This document shows, piece by piece, positions 1 through 10,460 of a stretch of 64,000 bases of DNA (position 1 is the stretch's first letter; every line of letters begins with the position of its first letter). The translations under genes were made by a program, and so were the position numbers. The notes beneath the pieces are model-generated. The model did not search any database and was not told the DNA's origin. It saw only the letters and a list, made by a program, of their open reading frames with translations. The stretch comes from Pleurostoma richardsiae (lineage: Eukaryota > Ascomycota > Sordariomycetes > Calosphaeriales > Pleurostomataceae): NCBI GenBank assembly GCA_030052745.1, contig JANBVO010000013.1, positions 682,001 through 746,000 on the forward strand. Direction: 5' to 3'.

Positions 1-46
1 CTAGCGTGGCCTGCACCAAACCACCGGGACAAGACACGTTTTCTAC

Positions 47-54
47 CCGGAGTT
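47..54. promoter_or_regulatory. CCGGAGTT element upstream of the FMO gene
   Basis: CCGGAGTT is followed by CGGCG, about 205 bp before the FMO-like start codon. It matches the motif repeated through the cluster's intergenic regions, so the FMO gene may share their regulator. A single copy could also be chance. Confidence 0.35.
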
Positions 55-259
55 CGGCGATCTAGCCCTTCGGGATTTGAAGACGGTGTTTGAAACTCAG
101 ACCATTGTGAAATCTCTTTTGCGTCTCTCTTCATGTTAGGGCAGTTTGGTATATCTCCTGCAGGCTCGTGGGCGAGCTCCGGATGTGTCTCATGCGCCAT
201 TCTCACCCCCATAACTGACGAACTGAAGTGCGCCGAGGATATAACCGAATTCGTCAAGC

Positions 260-1854
260 ATGGTCGCAATCAAGCGTGTTGCTGTCATCGGTGCAGGCCC
301 GGCCGGGGCCATAACAATAGACGCCCTAGCTAGAGAGAAGGCGTTCGATCTCATCAGGGTCTTTGAGCGGCGAGAGGCGCCGGGAGGCTGCTGGTACGTC
401 ATCACCTGCGTGACCCTTCACGGCTCTTCTTCCTACCTCGGACACCAGACTGAACGCCCTCCCCATGGCAGGATCACAGAAAGGACACCTCCTCCACTGC
501 TTTCTGACTTCGCCGGCCTGGCTGCCCGGACAGTGGATGCACCTGCGCAGCTGCCGGAGACTCTCCCGTCCCAGACTCCGAAGAGCACACAACCTCGGTA
601 TAGCGAGTCGTCCGTCTACCCCTATTTGGAGACGAATGTGCACAGCCTGCCGATGGAATTCTCACAAGAGCCGTTTCCGACGGAGAAGAGCGCCCTGTCC
701 ATATCTCTGCATGGTCCGGACACGCCCTTCCGCTCTTGGCGCTTAGTAGAGAAGTACGTCCAGGGCCTCGTGGAGCGCAATGGGTACGAAGACTTTGTGT
801 CATACAACACTACTGTCGAGCGAGTGGAAAAGGTAGGACACGAGTGGAAGGTTACACTCAGGAAAGAGGGCAAGGATAGTGACTACTGGTGGGTGGAGTG
901 GTTCGACGCCATAATAGTTGCCAGCGGCCACTACTCAGTGCCGTACATCCCTCAAATTCCAGGCCTTGATCAATTTGAGAAGAGTCGTCCCGGCAGCGTA
1001 ATCCATAGCAAGCACTTCCGCGGACGCGACTATTACCGCGGCAAGGTGAGCAACATTCGAGAGCAAATGCGGCATTACGCGCAGAGTACAGCCGCTGACG
1101 ACGGCCACAGAGGGTAATAGTCGTAGGAGCTTCTGTGTCCGCCGCTGACATCGCATACGACCTTACCGATACCGCAACATCGCCGGTCTATGCTGTCGTG
1201 AAAGGGCATACGGCGAACATCTACTTTGGGGACGAAGCTTTCAACCACCCTCGCATTAGCCGGCAGCCTTCGATCTCTCGTGTCGAAGGTCGCACAGTAT
1301 ACTTTGCCGATGGGCACTCCGTGAAAGACGTCGACGACATTATATTCGGAACGGGCTACACCTGGACGCTGCCCTTCCTACCGGACGTCCAGATCCGCAA
1401 TAACCGCGTGCCAGAGCTCTACCTTCACGTTGTGTACCAGCGTGACCCAACATTGCTCTTTGTTGGGGCCGTCGCTGCTGGCCTGACCTTCAAGGTCTTC
1501 GAGTGGCAGGCCGTCCTGGCTGCCCGTCTACTCGCCGGGAGAGCAAAGCTTCCCCCTCTGGCAGAGCAGCAGAAGTGGGAAGCCGACCGTATAGCGGTGA
1601 GGGGCGACAGTGTCAAGTTTACTCTTATACACCCCGACTTCGAGGATTATTTCGAGACACTACGGGCGCTGGCGGGACCGGGCGAGAAGGGGCTCGGAAG
1701 ACAGCTGCCTCCCTTTCGACGTGAGTGGTTCAAGGCGTTCCTCGACGGGCACGATAAAAGGAAATACATGTGGAAGAGACTGAACCAGAAGGCTAGAGAG
1801 GAACAAGACGGCAGGGCCAGCAAGAGTGATGCCGAGTTTCGGGGTAAGCTGTGA
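260..1854 (+). CDS. Flavin-containing monooxygenase (FMO / Baeyer-Villiger-like)
   Basis: Predicted FAD- and NADPH-dependent monooxygenase of the FMO family, which puts one oxygen from O2 on a soft nucleophile or carbonyl. Three exons close in one frame: 260-393, 472-1045 and 1111-1854 (introns of 78 and 65 bp, GTACGT..CAG and GTGAGC..CAG), giving 483 aa, the usual family size. The N-terminus has the FAD-binding GAGPAG motif (residues about 12-17) followed by ERREAPGGCW. The second dinucleotide site VVGASVSAADI falls just after intron 2, preceded by an HSKHFRGRDYYRGK stretch like the FMO HS-x-x-YR region. If intron 1 is ignored the frame stays open but 26 foreign residues are added. It sits at the left edge of the cluster with a shared motif upstream, so a tailoring role is inferred. 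The substrate is unknown. Confidence 0.85.
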
Positions 1855-3176
1855 GATCATGTGTGATTGAAGGACCCTATATATTCATTGAGCTCGCGCT
1901 CGAAGCATGAAACCAAAGCTCTGCAGGTAAACACAGACCTAGCCTAGATTTCGGCACACTCCACTCATAGAAAAGGAGTTTTGAAGCTTGATCCGGCAGG
2001 GACGGTACCAAAAGCATATTAGAATGCGCAAGCTCGGGTCCTAAAATAGACTGACACTTGAATAAAGCATGCTGTCGGTTGTAGCTTACTCTCCATAAGA
2101 GCCACAAGTAATCAGACATAACAGAATACATCGTTTCCTTGGAATGATCTGGGATACAGTTGCGAAGATACGCGAAGGATCCCCGTCTTGAGCCACTGAC
2201 AAACGTGCTAAAACGAAAACAACTGAACCTTAGCTTTCTCAATTCATCCTCAGAGATAACTCAGTTAGAGGTATGAACTTTCCTTCTTTATCAAAAGAAG
2301 GCAAGCATGGCATTGGAAGACTCCCGAATGTGTGAGTCTCATTGATGAAGACAATGAGAACAGCTGAGTACGCCAGCGTCGCAGCGAACACCGCCTCTAC
2401 TGTGTTCGGATATCACGCCGTCAGCAGCCCCAAAGCCGAGGCACACGCTGTGGTCAGCCCCGACTTGGAAGTAGACTTCTTGGTGAAGGACGAGGGGCCG
2501 TAACGGTCCAATCGGTAGTGCCTCCTATCAGCGCGCGATAATCCTTGACAAGAGAGCCACGATGGCACAAAGGACACAGCGTGGTCCATAGAATTCACCC
2601 ATTCTTTTATATGGGCAAGTAGCACCCATTTCAAAATGAAACTCGGGACAAGGGTGTGGCTATCAAGGGAGGCAAAGTTGCAATCCATCGAAGGCTTGAG
2701 GAGGAGCCATACCTACCGTGTTGAGAAATGGGGCAGAAGCCGGTGTCTGGGATACTATCCAAGTTTGGAGGCCTTTTCGGGATCGAGGAATCTCCCAGAG
2801 TCATCCATACAAGCGGCTGCCATGACCACATGACAGTTAAACGTGCTGCACTTAGCATGGACCGAACTCTGAGCCTCTCCCGTCGTAGGTGGTATATGTT
2901 AAGACTCTCGTGGATGAGACTGTGTGCACTGCGGAGTTCCCTAATGCATTACATATAAAGAGTGGTTCAGTTCAATCAGCGAGTCGGGTACGGCGGATTC
3001 GTCGTCCTATATAGCTTGACTAACTCTCACGAAGAAGACGCAACAATCGCAAGAACAACGCGGGGTCTAGAATCACATCAAACCTCCGATGCTGAAGCAA
3101 GCCTCGGTGGGTTCTATCTGAATTCACCAAAAGGGCGGTGCACCTCGACACTGTGTCATGAGACTGCCACAACCAT
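1855..3176. other. Intergenic region, no gene recognised
   Basis: About 1.3 kb between the 3' ends of the FMO gene and the permease gene. Only short, overlapping open frames are present on both strands, and none reads like a known family. One CGGAGTT lies at 2932-2938, but it is not upstream of any start here and may be chance. Confidence 0.4.
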
Positions 3177-5016
3177 TTATTCCTCTCCCGCGAGTTTCTC
3201 GTTCTCGACTTGTTGACCACGTGCCTCGGACTCAGTCCGATAGTCTTTGAAGTGCCTGGCTGGGACCTTCTTGGCAAACATCTCATCAAGCTCCTCATAG
3301 GACCGGCCCTTCGTCTCAGGCTGGTAATACCACAGGAAGGCAAGGCAGGGGAAGCAAAGCCCTCCAAAGATAAAGCCGACCTTTCCCCCGAGGTTCCCTT
3401 TGTCAGGATTGAAGATGTACGGCAGCACGAAGCTCCACATGACTGAGATAGAGTTCGCGACGGCCAGACCAATGGCGATGGTCTTGACGCGGAGTCGTGC
3501 GGTCGCGGTCTCCGTTAGGCACACGTACGCAGTGGCGCCGATGGTGACGTTGTAGAGGAAACAGTAGATGAGGATCATGGCAATCGCGCCCTTGAGCTCG
3601 GCACGCGATCCTCCAACAGCCAGGCCGCCCATGATCCATAAGACAACGGTCAGGCCCACGGTGCCCCATATGGTAAGTCCACGCCGGCCCACTTTGTCAA
3701 TGAGATACCACGATATCACGTTGCCCACCATCGACAGGACCTGCTGGACAATCTGTAGCTTGAAGGACGCATCGGTACCGTAGCCGGCCAGCTGCATGTA
3801 GTAGGTCGAGTAGCCTGCCGCGAAGACAATTCCGCTGAACTGTTGGACGACTAGTGGCGTGATAGAAACGATGGTCCTCCTGAAGTTAGACTTCCGGAAG
3901 CATTCCATATATGTCACGCCTTCCGTCTCCTGGCGGATCTGCTCCAGCGTGACCTTGATGTTGGCAAGTCTCTTGACGTCCTCGCCGCTCTCTGCGGTGT
4001 AGCCAAGGCGGTGCAGGCTGCGGAGCGCCTTGTCTTCGCGGCTCTTGTTGACAAGCCACCACGGCGACCTGATGAGAAGCGATGCTGATTAGCAGAGAAT
4101 CTCAGCCCTCGCAGATAAGTGGACTCGGCTTACTCAGGCAAGAAGAACACAAAGGCAGCCGAGATGCCGGCAAAGCCGTATTGGCTGCAGAAGACTGAGC
4201 GATATGCCCAGCGGTTGTTTTTGTCGCCTTCGCTGTTGACGATCAGAGCGACGGTGAAGGGGCCGACGGTGTATGCCAGGGCAATCAAACAGGTTGTCAG
4301 GCCACGGAGGGCCAGCGGAACGATCTGCCAAAGGAGGCGTGTCAACAACATTATCCAGGCGTCTGGTCAAGACTCGAATTCTGATGGGTGCTCTCATACC
4401 TCGCCAATATAGGTGCCCGACACGGCCTGTAAGGTACCGACCGCAAATCCGTTGAGGAATTTGCCGCCGAAGAAGATCTCGTTCGTAGTGGCAACCATCT
4501 CCATTGAGATTGCGGCAAAGGAGATGACGAGGGCAATGACGAAAGTATATCTCCGACCGATCCAATCGGCTATCTGAGCTGCGGCCAGCGCTCCGATGAC
4601 TTGTCTGCACCCGAGATGTGAACGTTAGTAGCCTGGTTATCAACGTGGAAAGGGCCGAGTGGCCTATAGTAAGGCTCAACTTACGATGCCACCGGTGCGC
4701 CGCTGAAGGCCGACTGCCACTTCGTGGACAAGACCCAGTTGCCGTCATAGTAGCTGCCAAAGTCCTTGCGGAACTGCGGGATTGCCAAGAAGTTGCCCGA
4801 GGCCTGGTTCTCGAAGCTGACCAGCAGGACAGTCCACACCGCGTACAGGCACCAGGCGAAGGCCCAAGGGTTCTGCTTGATGGCTTGGAGTTTACCGATC
4901 TTGTGGTCCTCTTGGTTGGTCAGATGGGCAAGTCGCTCTTCGGTAGCACCATTAACAACGGTCTGGTCACCGTAATGCGTGGCAGAGGCATCGATTTCGC
5001 TCTTCTGGGTCTCCAT
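3177..5016 (-). CDS. MFS sugar transporter, maltose/alpha-glucoside permease-like
   Basis: Predicted plasma-membrane sugar:proton symporter of the fungal alpha-glucoside permease group. Four exons on the minus strand close in frame: 5016-4685, 4604-4400, 4324-4134 and 4068-3177, giving 539 aa, typical for 12-TM sugar porters. Family signatures are ADWIGRR after TM2, YLIDKVGRRG in the second half and PETKGRSYEELDEMF after the last TM. The N-terminus is a hydrophilic tail (METQKSEIDASATHYG). Expression may use the TATATAAA at 5145-5138, about 120 bp upstream of the ATG. It is divergent from the DUF1593 gene, suggesting a saccharide uptake and processing pair rather than polyketide chemistry. 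The promoter lacks the cluster motif. The transported sugar cannot be deduced. Confidence 0.9.
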
Positions 5017-5745
5017 TGTCTCTCGGAGCCGGCGTTCCGGTAGATTCCGTTTCTTTGTTATGTCTCAGTGTAGATCAGAGGTGCCGATGTTGTTGGGAAA
5101 GCAGACGAAAGGGATTGATCTCCAGATCTTCATCTGATTTATATAATCCTAGGCGCGCCACGAGGCTTCACGATATCAGCCAATGGCCTGGTATCCGGGT
5201 GGGAGGGTCCATGCGAGGTCGAGAACAGCATCCCCATGGGGCCCGGCACTTCCTGGGGAAGTCTGGGGCTGGGCGCGCCATTGGGTGCTTCGCATTTCTG
5301 TTTTCGGCCGTGCCCGATTGCCCCTGAAAGAGGAGAAGGCCCCTAATCGCCGCACTAGTAAGCACCAAATCTGCGCGCGTGGACAGATTGCGCTACTTTC
5401 ACGGCTTGCGGCGCCAGCCCCCGGGCGCTTCGGATCTCCCTTTTCGGCGTCGGATCAGGTGAGGGGTCACGCAACGCCAGCCAACATTGAGAAGCTACGC
5501 GAGTAAGGGGCGCTTCACATCTCCCTTCATAGCAGGCGGTTAGACCGTACGAATTGCGTCTACGCTGGCGGGAATAGTGTCATGTGTGAGATCAACTCGA
5601 CGTTGACTAGGAGAGAATCAGGAAAGCAGAAAAAGAAGCGCATTATCGGGAGAACCGGAGGCTTGAGCTTCACCAGATTGCACCCATCGTATGCTCTGAC
5701 CCTGCTCGCTTACCCCTGAGAATCACGGAGTCCATCACAGCTACA
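5017..5745. promoter_or_regulatory. Divergent promoter between sugar permease and DUF1593 gene
   Basis: This 729-bp region separates two start codons on opposite strands. A minus-strand TATATAAA lies at 5145-5138, facing the permease, and GGCGCGCC-like GC blocks occur near 5153 and 5272. I see no CGGAGTT or CGGAGTA copy here, unlike most promoters of the polyketide genes. Confidence 0.5.
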
Positions 5746-7320
5746 ATGGCAGCAAGACAATCGACCGTCCAACGCTTTCCTTCAAAGCCACGTGTGTTTA
5801 TCATATCTGATATATCAAACGAGCCAGATGATGCAGAGTCTCTGGTGCGATACCTGTTATATTCGAACCAATTCGATACTGAAGGTCTTGTCGCTTGCAC
5901 ATCAACATGGATGAAGACGAAGGTGTGCCCCCAGGACATGGAAAAGATCATCAACGCTTATGCGGGTGCCGTCGACAACCTCAATAAACATGCTCATCCC
6001 AGCTCTCAATACCCACCAGCACACGTACTAAAGAGCCTTATACGATCTGGACCACCGGTATGTCGGTTACTTACATTTGCCTATGCTTGACGTTCCTGAG
6101 ATATTTCACCCTCAACAACTTGCTGATACGCGCAGGTTTACGGTTTTGCTGCAGTAGGAGACGATATACCGCTGAGTGAAGGAGGCAAGCTTCTCCTTGA
6201 GAGACTAGAGGCACCTTCTGCTCAGCCTCTATGGGTCCTCTGCTGGGGCGGTACCAATGTCCTTGCCCAGGTTCTCCTCAAGATCCGGAACAGCTACTCC
6301 GCGAGCGAGGCAGAAGCCTTACGGGCCAAGCTGCGAGTGTACACGATATCCGACCAGGACGATACTGCGGCATGGATAAGGACACAATTTCCTGACATAT
6401 TCTACATTTCCTCGGTACATGGTTGGAACCAGTACGGCATGGCAGCGTGGACGGGCATTTCCGGAGACAAATACTATCTCTTTGACCAGGGCGGTCCAGA
6501 CTTTACCAAGTTGACCAAGGAGTGGATCAAGGAAAATATCCAAATTGGCCCTCTGGGGTCGGCCTACCCGGACTACATCTTCATCCCAGAAGGCGACACA
6601 CCAACTTTCCTCTACCTGATCCAGAACGGGCTGGGCGTCCCGGAGCAGCCGGACTGTGGCTCGTGGGGCGGACGGTACCGCCTCACCGACATCAGTGAGG
6701 CGGGGCCGAAGTCAAGGCACTTCTCCGACGCCGTCGACCACGTCGTCGGCAAGGACGGGAAGACGCATATCTCCAGCCAGGCGGCCATCTGGCGCTGGAG
6801 GGACGCATACCAGAACGACTTCGCCGCGCGCATCCGGTGGACGCTGACACCTGACTTCGCCAAAGCGAACCACCACCCAGTCATCTGCATCGACGGGAGC
6901 TTCGGCACAGAGCCGGTAGTTGTCCGGGCGGAGGCCGGCTCCCTACTCACCTTCGACGCAAGCGAGACGTACGATCCAGACGAAGGCGACTCGCTCACCT
7001 TCAAGTGGTGGCACTACCGCGAGCCCAGCGCAACGCAGTGGGCAATCCAGTTCGAGGTCACAGCCCTTGAGATCGAGAAGCTGGACACGGAGGGCAAGAG
7101 GGTGCAGGTCCTGGTCCCCGGGCCAGACAAGTGCTGCGTTGAGCTCATCAGCAGGAAAGCCGTGTCCGAAGGGCAGGTGCTGCACCTGATCCTGGAGGTC
7201 ACGGACAGTGGCACACCGGCGCTGACGAGCTACCGGAGGATCATGATTCAGACGACGAACAAGGACTTGCGAGGCGGAGGTAAGGGGGCGGAAGCCATTG
7301 GTGATTTGCATCAAAGCTAG
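5746..7320 (+). CDS. DUF1593 / Sde182-like protein (nucleoside-hydrolase-like fold)
   Basis: Two exons, 5746-6057 and 6136-7320 (78-bp GTATGT..CAG intron), encode 498 aa. The N-terminal half matches DUF1593 (Pfam PF07632), a nucleoside-hydrolase-like domain: RVFIISDISNEPDDAESLVRYL at residues about 16-37 carries the Asp-rich metal-binding start. LWVLCWGGTNVLAQVL and the following DQDDTAAWIR continue the fold. The C-terminal part (from about residue 350) is an Ig-like module with DASETYDPDEGDSLTFKWW, as in bacterial and fungal Sde182 proteins once described as cellulose-binding. No signal peptide is visible. It is divergent from the sugar permease, so a role in carbohydrate or glycoside breakdown is inferred. 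The family's biochemical activity is poorly defined, so only the family assignment is firm. Confidence 0.85.
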
Positions 7321-7796
7321 TACATAATCGCCTGCAAACATTCCGGCCTGTACAGGCGTAGACGAATATACAAACCACGGCCCGATCCTGCCACTCGAAG
7401 TTGTGAACACGTTGCTGGCTCCTGCCCGGCCAGAGTACACTTTCGAGTTGTATATCTCGAGCGATCTCCTATTGTTTATTATCTAAGGAGTACCGATAAA
7501 TAGGTATAGAACAGATGAGGCATTTCTCGAAACTCGCCCCCAGCAACGCCTCTTGCTGTTGCACTCGTCCTCGTATTGTGTAGGTTATCTTGCCGTCCCA
7601 GTGCTACCTACACTCGCCGCTTCTTTCTGAAACCTTTAAGTACGAAGCGAAGTGTAAACTGTGATATGAGGAGTGCTTTTCGAGAGACAGACAGGTGTAA
7701 GGCAAAAGCAACGGAAAGACATAATTGAACATAGCCCCTCCATACATGTCTGTACTGTAGCCACTGGTGAAGTACCTCTATCTCCGTCTCTAGTAT
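7321..7796. other. Convergent intergenic region
   Basis: About 480 bp between the 3' ends of the DUF1593 gene and the hydrolase gene. It presumably holds both polyadenylation regions. No gene or repeat was recognised. Confidence 0.4.
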
Positions 7797-8675
7797 CTAT
7801 GGAACGCATTGAACGCCAGACGCCTCCGCCATTCTCAATATGTGATCAACCAACACCGCGACGTCCTTCGCTTTGATCGGTATTCTATGTCCGCCGTCCC
7901 ACTCAAGCAGCCTAGTGCTGTTCGGCTCACACCACTCCTCACGCAAGCGCCGATGCAGTTGGAGACCCGGATCACCCAGACCATGGACGTGCGTTGTAGG
8001 AATATGCAACCGCTGGTCGGGCTCCACATGGCCATGAATCGGTTGTCTCGTGTTCCCGAGCCCCGCCAGTTTGTTCCCTGCATCTTCTCGCTCGTTTTCC
8101 GCCTCTCCGAAGCGATGGCCACGGAAGGCAAGGTTCGCCTTTCTGATGGCTCTGCTGGTCGTGAGAAATGTACCCTCTATTCCGGTAACAAGCGGGCCGC
8201 GTCCTGCAAGTATCACCCCGAACTTGAAGGAAAATCGCGGAACAGCGCCGACCTCCAACTGCAACTGCTGTCGGAGCAGCACACTAGCAGCCGTCTTAGC
8301 ACCCTGACTGAAGCCCATGATGCCGACCCACGGGCCACTGGCGCTAAGGTTGTCTGCCTCCATAGTAGACTCTATGACATCCTCGACTAGCGTGATGGCG
8401 GCGTCGACTTGCCCCATCTCCCTGTCAGGGATGCCATCAATCCACGCGGGCGGTAGCCAAGCACGGTAGGGACCCCAGCCTTCATATACCGAAAGCACGT
8501 CCGGGCCGGGCTTTGACGGCAAGGGGGCGTCCGCAAAGCACAGGCGGAAGCGACCTCTGAGGTGGGACGTTATGACTCGGCACTGCGCCCGGAAGATGCG
8601 AGCATTGCTACCGCCGCCGTGTAGGCAGAGAATGCGCGGCAGGCTGAGATCGCTAGTTTCGGCGTGTTGGACCAT
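7797..8675 (-). CDS. FSH1/LovG-family serine hydrolase (type II thioesterase-like)
   Basis: Single-exon alpha/beta hydrolase of the FSH1 family (292 aa). Family members in polyketide clusters (LovG, CitA, AzaC) hydrolyse or edit acyl chains on the PKS. The start is the ATG at 8675; an open frame continues upstream but only from GTG. Visible are LCLHGGGSNARIFRAQ near the N-terminus (oxyanion region), the nucleophile elbow GFSQGAKTAAS (Ser about residue 123), and the C-terminal His in EWDGGHRIP. The acid is probably the Asp in VHGLGDPGLQ. It sits at the left side of the core cluster, and a paired TACTCCG/AACTCCG element lies about 340 bp upstream. A role in releasing or proofreading the reduced PKS chain is inferred from the family. 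Confidence 0.85.
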   Translation of the reverse strand: MVQHAETSDLSLPRILCLHGGGSNARIFRAQCRVITSHLRGRFRLCFADAPLPSKPGPDVLSVYEGWGPYRAWLPPAWIDGIPDREMGQVDAAITLVEDVIESTMEADNLSASGPWVGIMGFSQGAKTAASVLLRQQLQLEVGAVPRFSFKFGVILAGRGPLVTGIEGTFLTTSRAIRKANLAFRGHRFGEAENEREDAGNKLAGLGNTRQPIHGHVEPDQRLHIPTTHVHGLGDPGLQLHRRLREEWCEPNSTRLLEWDGGHRIPIKAKDVAVLVDHILRMAEASGVQCVP

Positions 8676-9437
8676 GATTGACAACACACTCGTTTACTCC
8701 CAGGCTGAGCGAGTTCGCCTTGGAAAGAATAAATGAAGCAGGGCGGACTGTTCGAGCCGAAGCAATGGCCGGGCAACAGCTGAAGAGACGGGAAGATGGC
8801 ATCGGCCGAAGCAATACTTTACTCGAGGCGAAAGAGCTTGTTCTGCCTCGGATTTCTCAGATGTTATTCTGCCTAGAATACTATCATGCCATAATCCTTC
8901 ATGAAGGCTACAAATGGTTCCCTGAGACCTTGCCTGAAACTAGGTACGCCTAGCTGCGACTTTCGCTTATCTCGCAGGACAAGGAGGATATCCGGAGCCT
9001 GCTGATGGAAGAGCCTACTCCGAAACTCCGACCGCACTCAGGGCCAGGAGATGAAACCTATACTAGCTAGACAGGGCTCATCTCACCTAAGCCTTCTGCG
9101 GCAACATCTTTTGCTGTGAGAGAGACTCTCCGCGCTGCAAGCTCTACGGACTTTCTGCATCAGCTCCGTCATGATCCCCATCTCACCTGTCGACGTTGAC
9201 CGCCCGTTTCCGACTCACCCCATGTAGTCTCTCACATAGATCTAGCGAGAATGTCAGCATAGGAGGGCAAGTGGCCGAGAACTTGCCTCAGATCTGGAAA
9301 GTCCACGACCCTTACATTTGAGTGAGAGAACATACATTGCTATCTTGCCTATGTCGTATCTGAACGCTCCTTATCATGAAGTCGTAACATGATGAAATCC
9401 ATGCTGCAGTTATTCTGCCGGTCTTGACAGGACTCCC
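8676..9437. promoter_or_regulatory. Promoter of the FSH1-type hydrolase
   Basis: About 760 bp upstream of the hydrolase and downstream of the SDR gene. The notable content is the paired element at 9016-9030, listed separately. No open frame here resembles a protein family. Confidence 0.4.
9016..9030 (-). promoter_or_regulatory. Direct-repeat cluster element (CGGAGTTTCGGAGTA on minus strand)
   Basis: On the minus strand this reads CGGAGTT-T-CGGAGTA, two direct copies of the cluster motif one base apart, about 340 bp upstream of the FSH1-type hydrolase. It is nearly identical to the element at 16041-16054, upstream of the acyltransferase. A Zn2Cys6 binding site is inferred. Confidence 0.45.
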
Positions 9438-10460
9438 TTATGTTGAAGAAGCAGTACCGGTGACGCGGATGAAGGCCTCTTCGGTGTGCCTCCATACTTG
9501 ATCTGAGAAGCCATCCTTCCTCATTCCGGCCAAAAGTTCATAGACCTTAGCACTACCCGTCTCCCCGCGAAAGTCAACTGAATACACTCCGCTGCCGAGC
9601 TTTCCGTCTGCCCCAGACGCAAGCTGAACGCCCTGGGCTAGACTGACTCCGGCCCCACTTGACTCTTCGTCTAGGGGCGGAAACCTGCCACTGGTAAGAA
9701 AGAAGACCTGGCGTTCGCCCACCTCCTCGAATGGGATGTTCAGGAAAGCCCCGATGGCCTTAGAGACGCCAATCATGACAGCCATAGCAGGGCCTTTCGT
9801 GCCCCGGGCGAGCCCGGTCTTCACGAAGCCAGGGTAATCATGTATAAAAGAAATGCGCGGTGCTTTCTTGGCTAGTGATTCCAACGCCAGGGTGATCATG
9901 GTAGAGAAGTGGCCACGAGCGGCGGCCATGCCGACATGAAGTCCCGGGAAGTCGTCAGTCCGGACTGGACCCTCCTTAGTACCGGCAAAGACCGTCACGA
10001 CGCGCCGGAGCGAGGTCGCGCGGTCAATGTGCGGGAGCAGGTTGATGATGAAGCGCACGCGCGAGTAGTACGTCAGTGACGCGAAGAAGTGCAGGTCCTC
10101 GCTCGTCTTACTCCCGCTGACTAGGGTGCCGGTGCTGATGAAGAGCACGTTGATGGCGGCCTCGCGGGCCCTGATGTCCCTGCAGACGTCGTCGACGTTC
10201 TTGAGCAGGCTGACATCGGACTGGATGAAAGTGTAGTCCCCCTGCGGGTTCAGCTGAGTGAGTTGGGCCTTGATGCGTGCAGCCGCCGTCTCGGACCGCC
10301 CGACGAAGTAGACACGTGGTTCTCGTGCGCTCTTCACGAACTGCTTTAGGGTGGTCTCCCCAATGCCGCTTGTAGCTCCAACAAAGACTGCAACAAGGCC
10401 CGGCGGCAGCTGGCTGGAAATGCGGCTGTTTGACTCACGAATCACCTCAAGTGTGACCAT
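9438..10460 (-). CDS. SDR-like NAD(P)-dependent oxidoreductase
   Basis: An intronless 340-aa Rossmann-fold protein starting at ATG 10460. The cofactor motif VFVGATSGIGETTLKQF is at residues about 25-41, followed by VYFVGRS and a DVSLLKNVDDVC acidic stretch. The classical SDR Tyr-x-x-x-Lys is not visible: where it should be, the sequence reads AAARGHFSTMITLALE. As far as I recall this is typical of a fungal SDR-like subgroup often found in biosynthetic clusters, so it is not taken as damage. It lies between the hydrolase and the efflux pump. A palindromic motif pair lies 570-660 bp upstream. A redox tailoring role is inferred; the substrate is unknown. Confidence 0.8.
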   Translation of the reverse strand: MVTLEVIRESNSRISSQLPPGLVAVFVGATSGIGETTLKQFVKSAREPRVYFVGRSETAAARIKAQLTQLNPQGDYTFIQSDVSLLKNVDDVCRDIRAREAAINVLFISTGTLVSGSKTSEDLHFFASLTYYSRVRFIINLLPHIDRATSLRRVVTVFAGTKEGPVRTDDFPGLHVGMAAARGHFSTMITLALESLAKKAPRISFIHDYPGFVKTGLARGTKGPAMAVMIGVSKAIGAFLNIPFEEVGERQVFFLTSGRFPPLDEESSGAGVSLAQGVQLASGADGKLGSGVYSVDFRGETGSAKVYELLAGMRKDGFSDQVWRHTEEAFIRVTGTASST

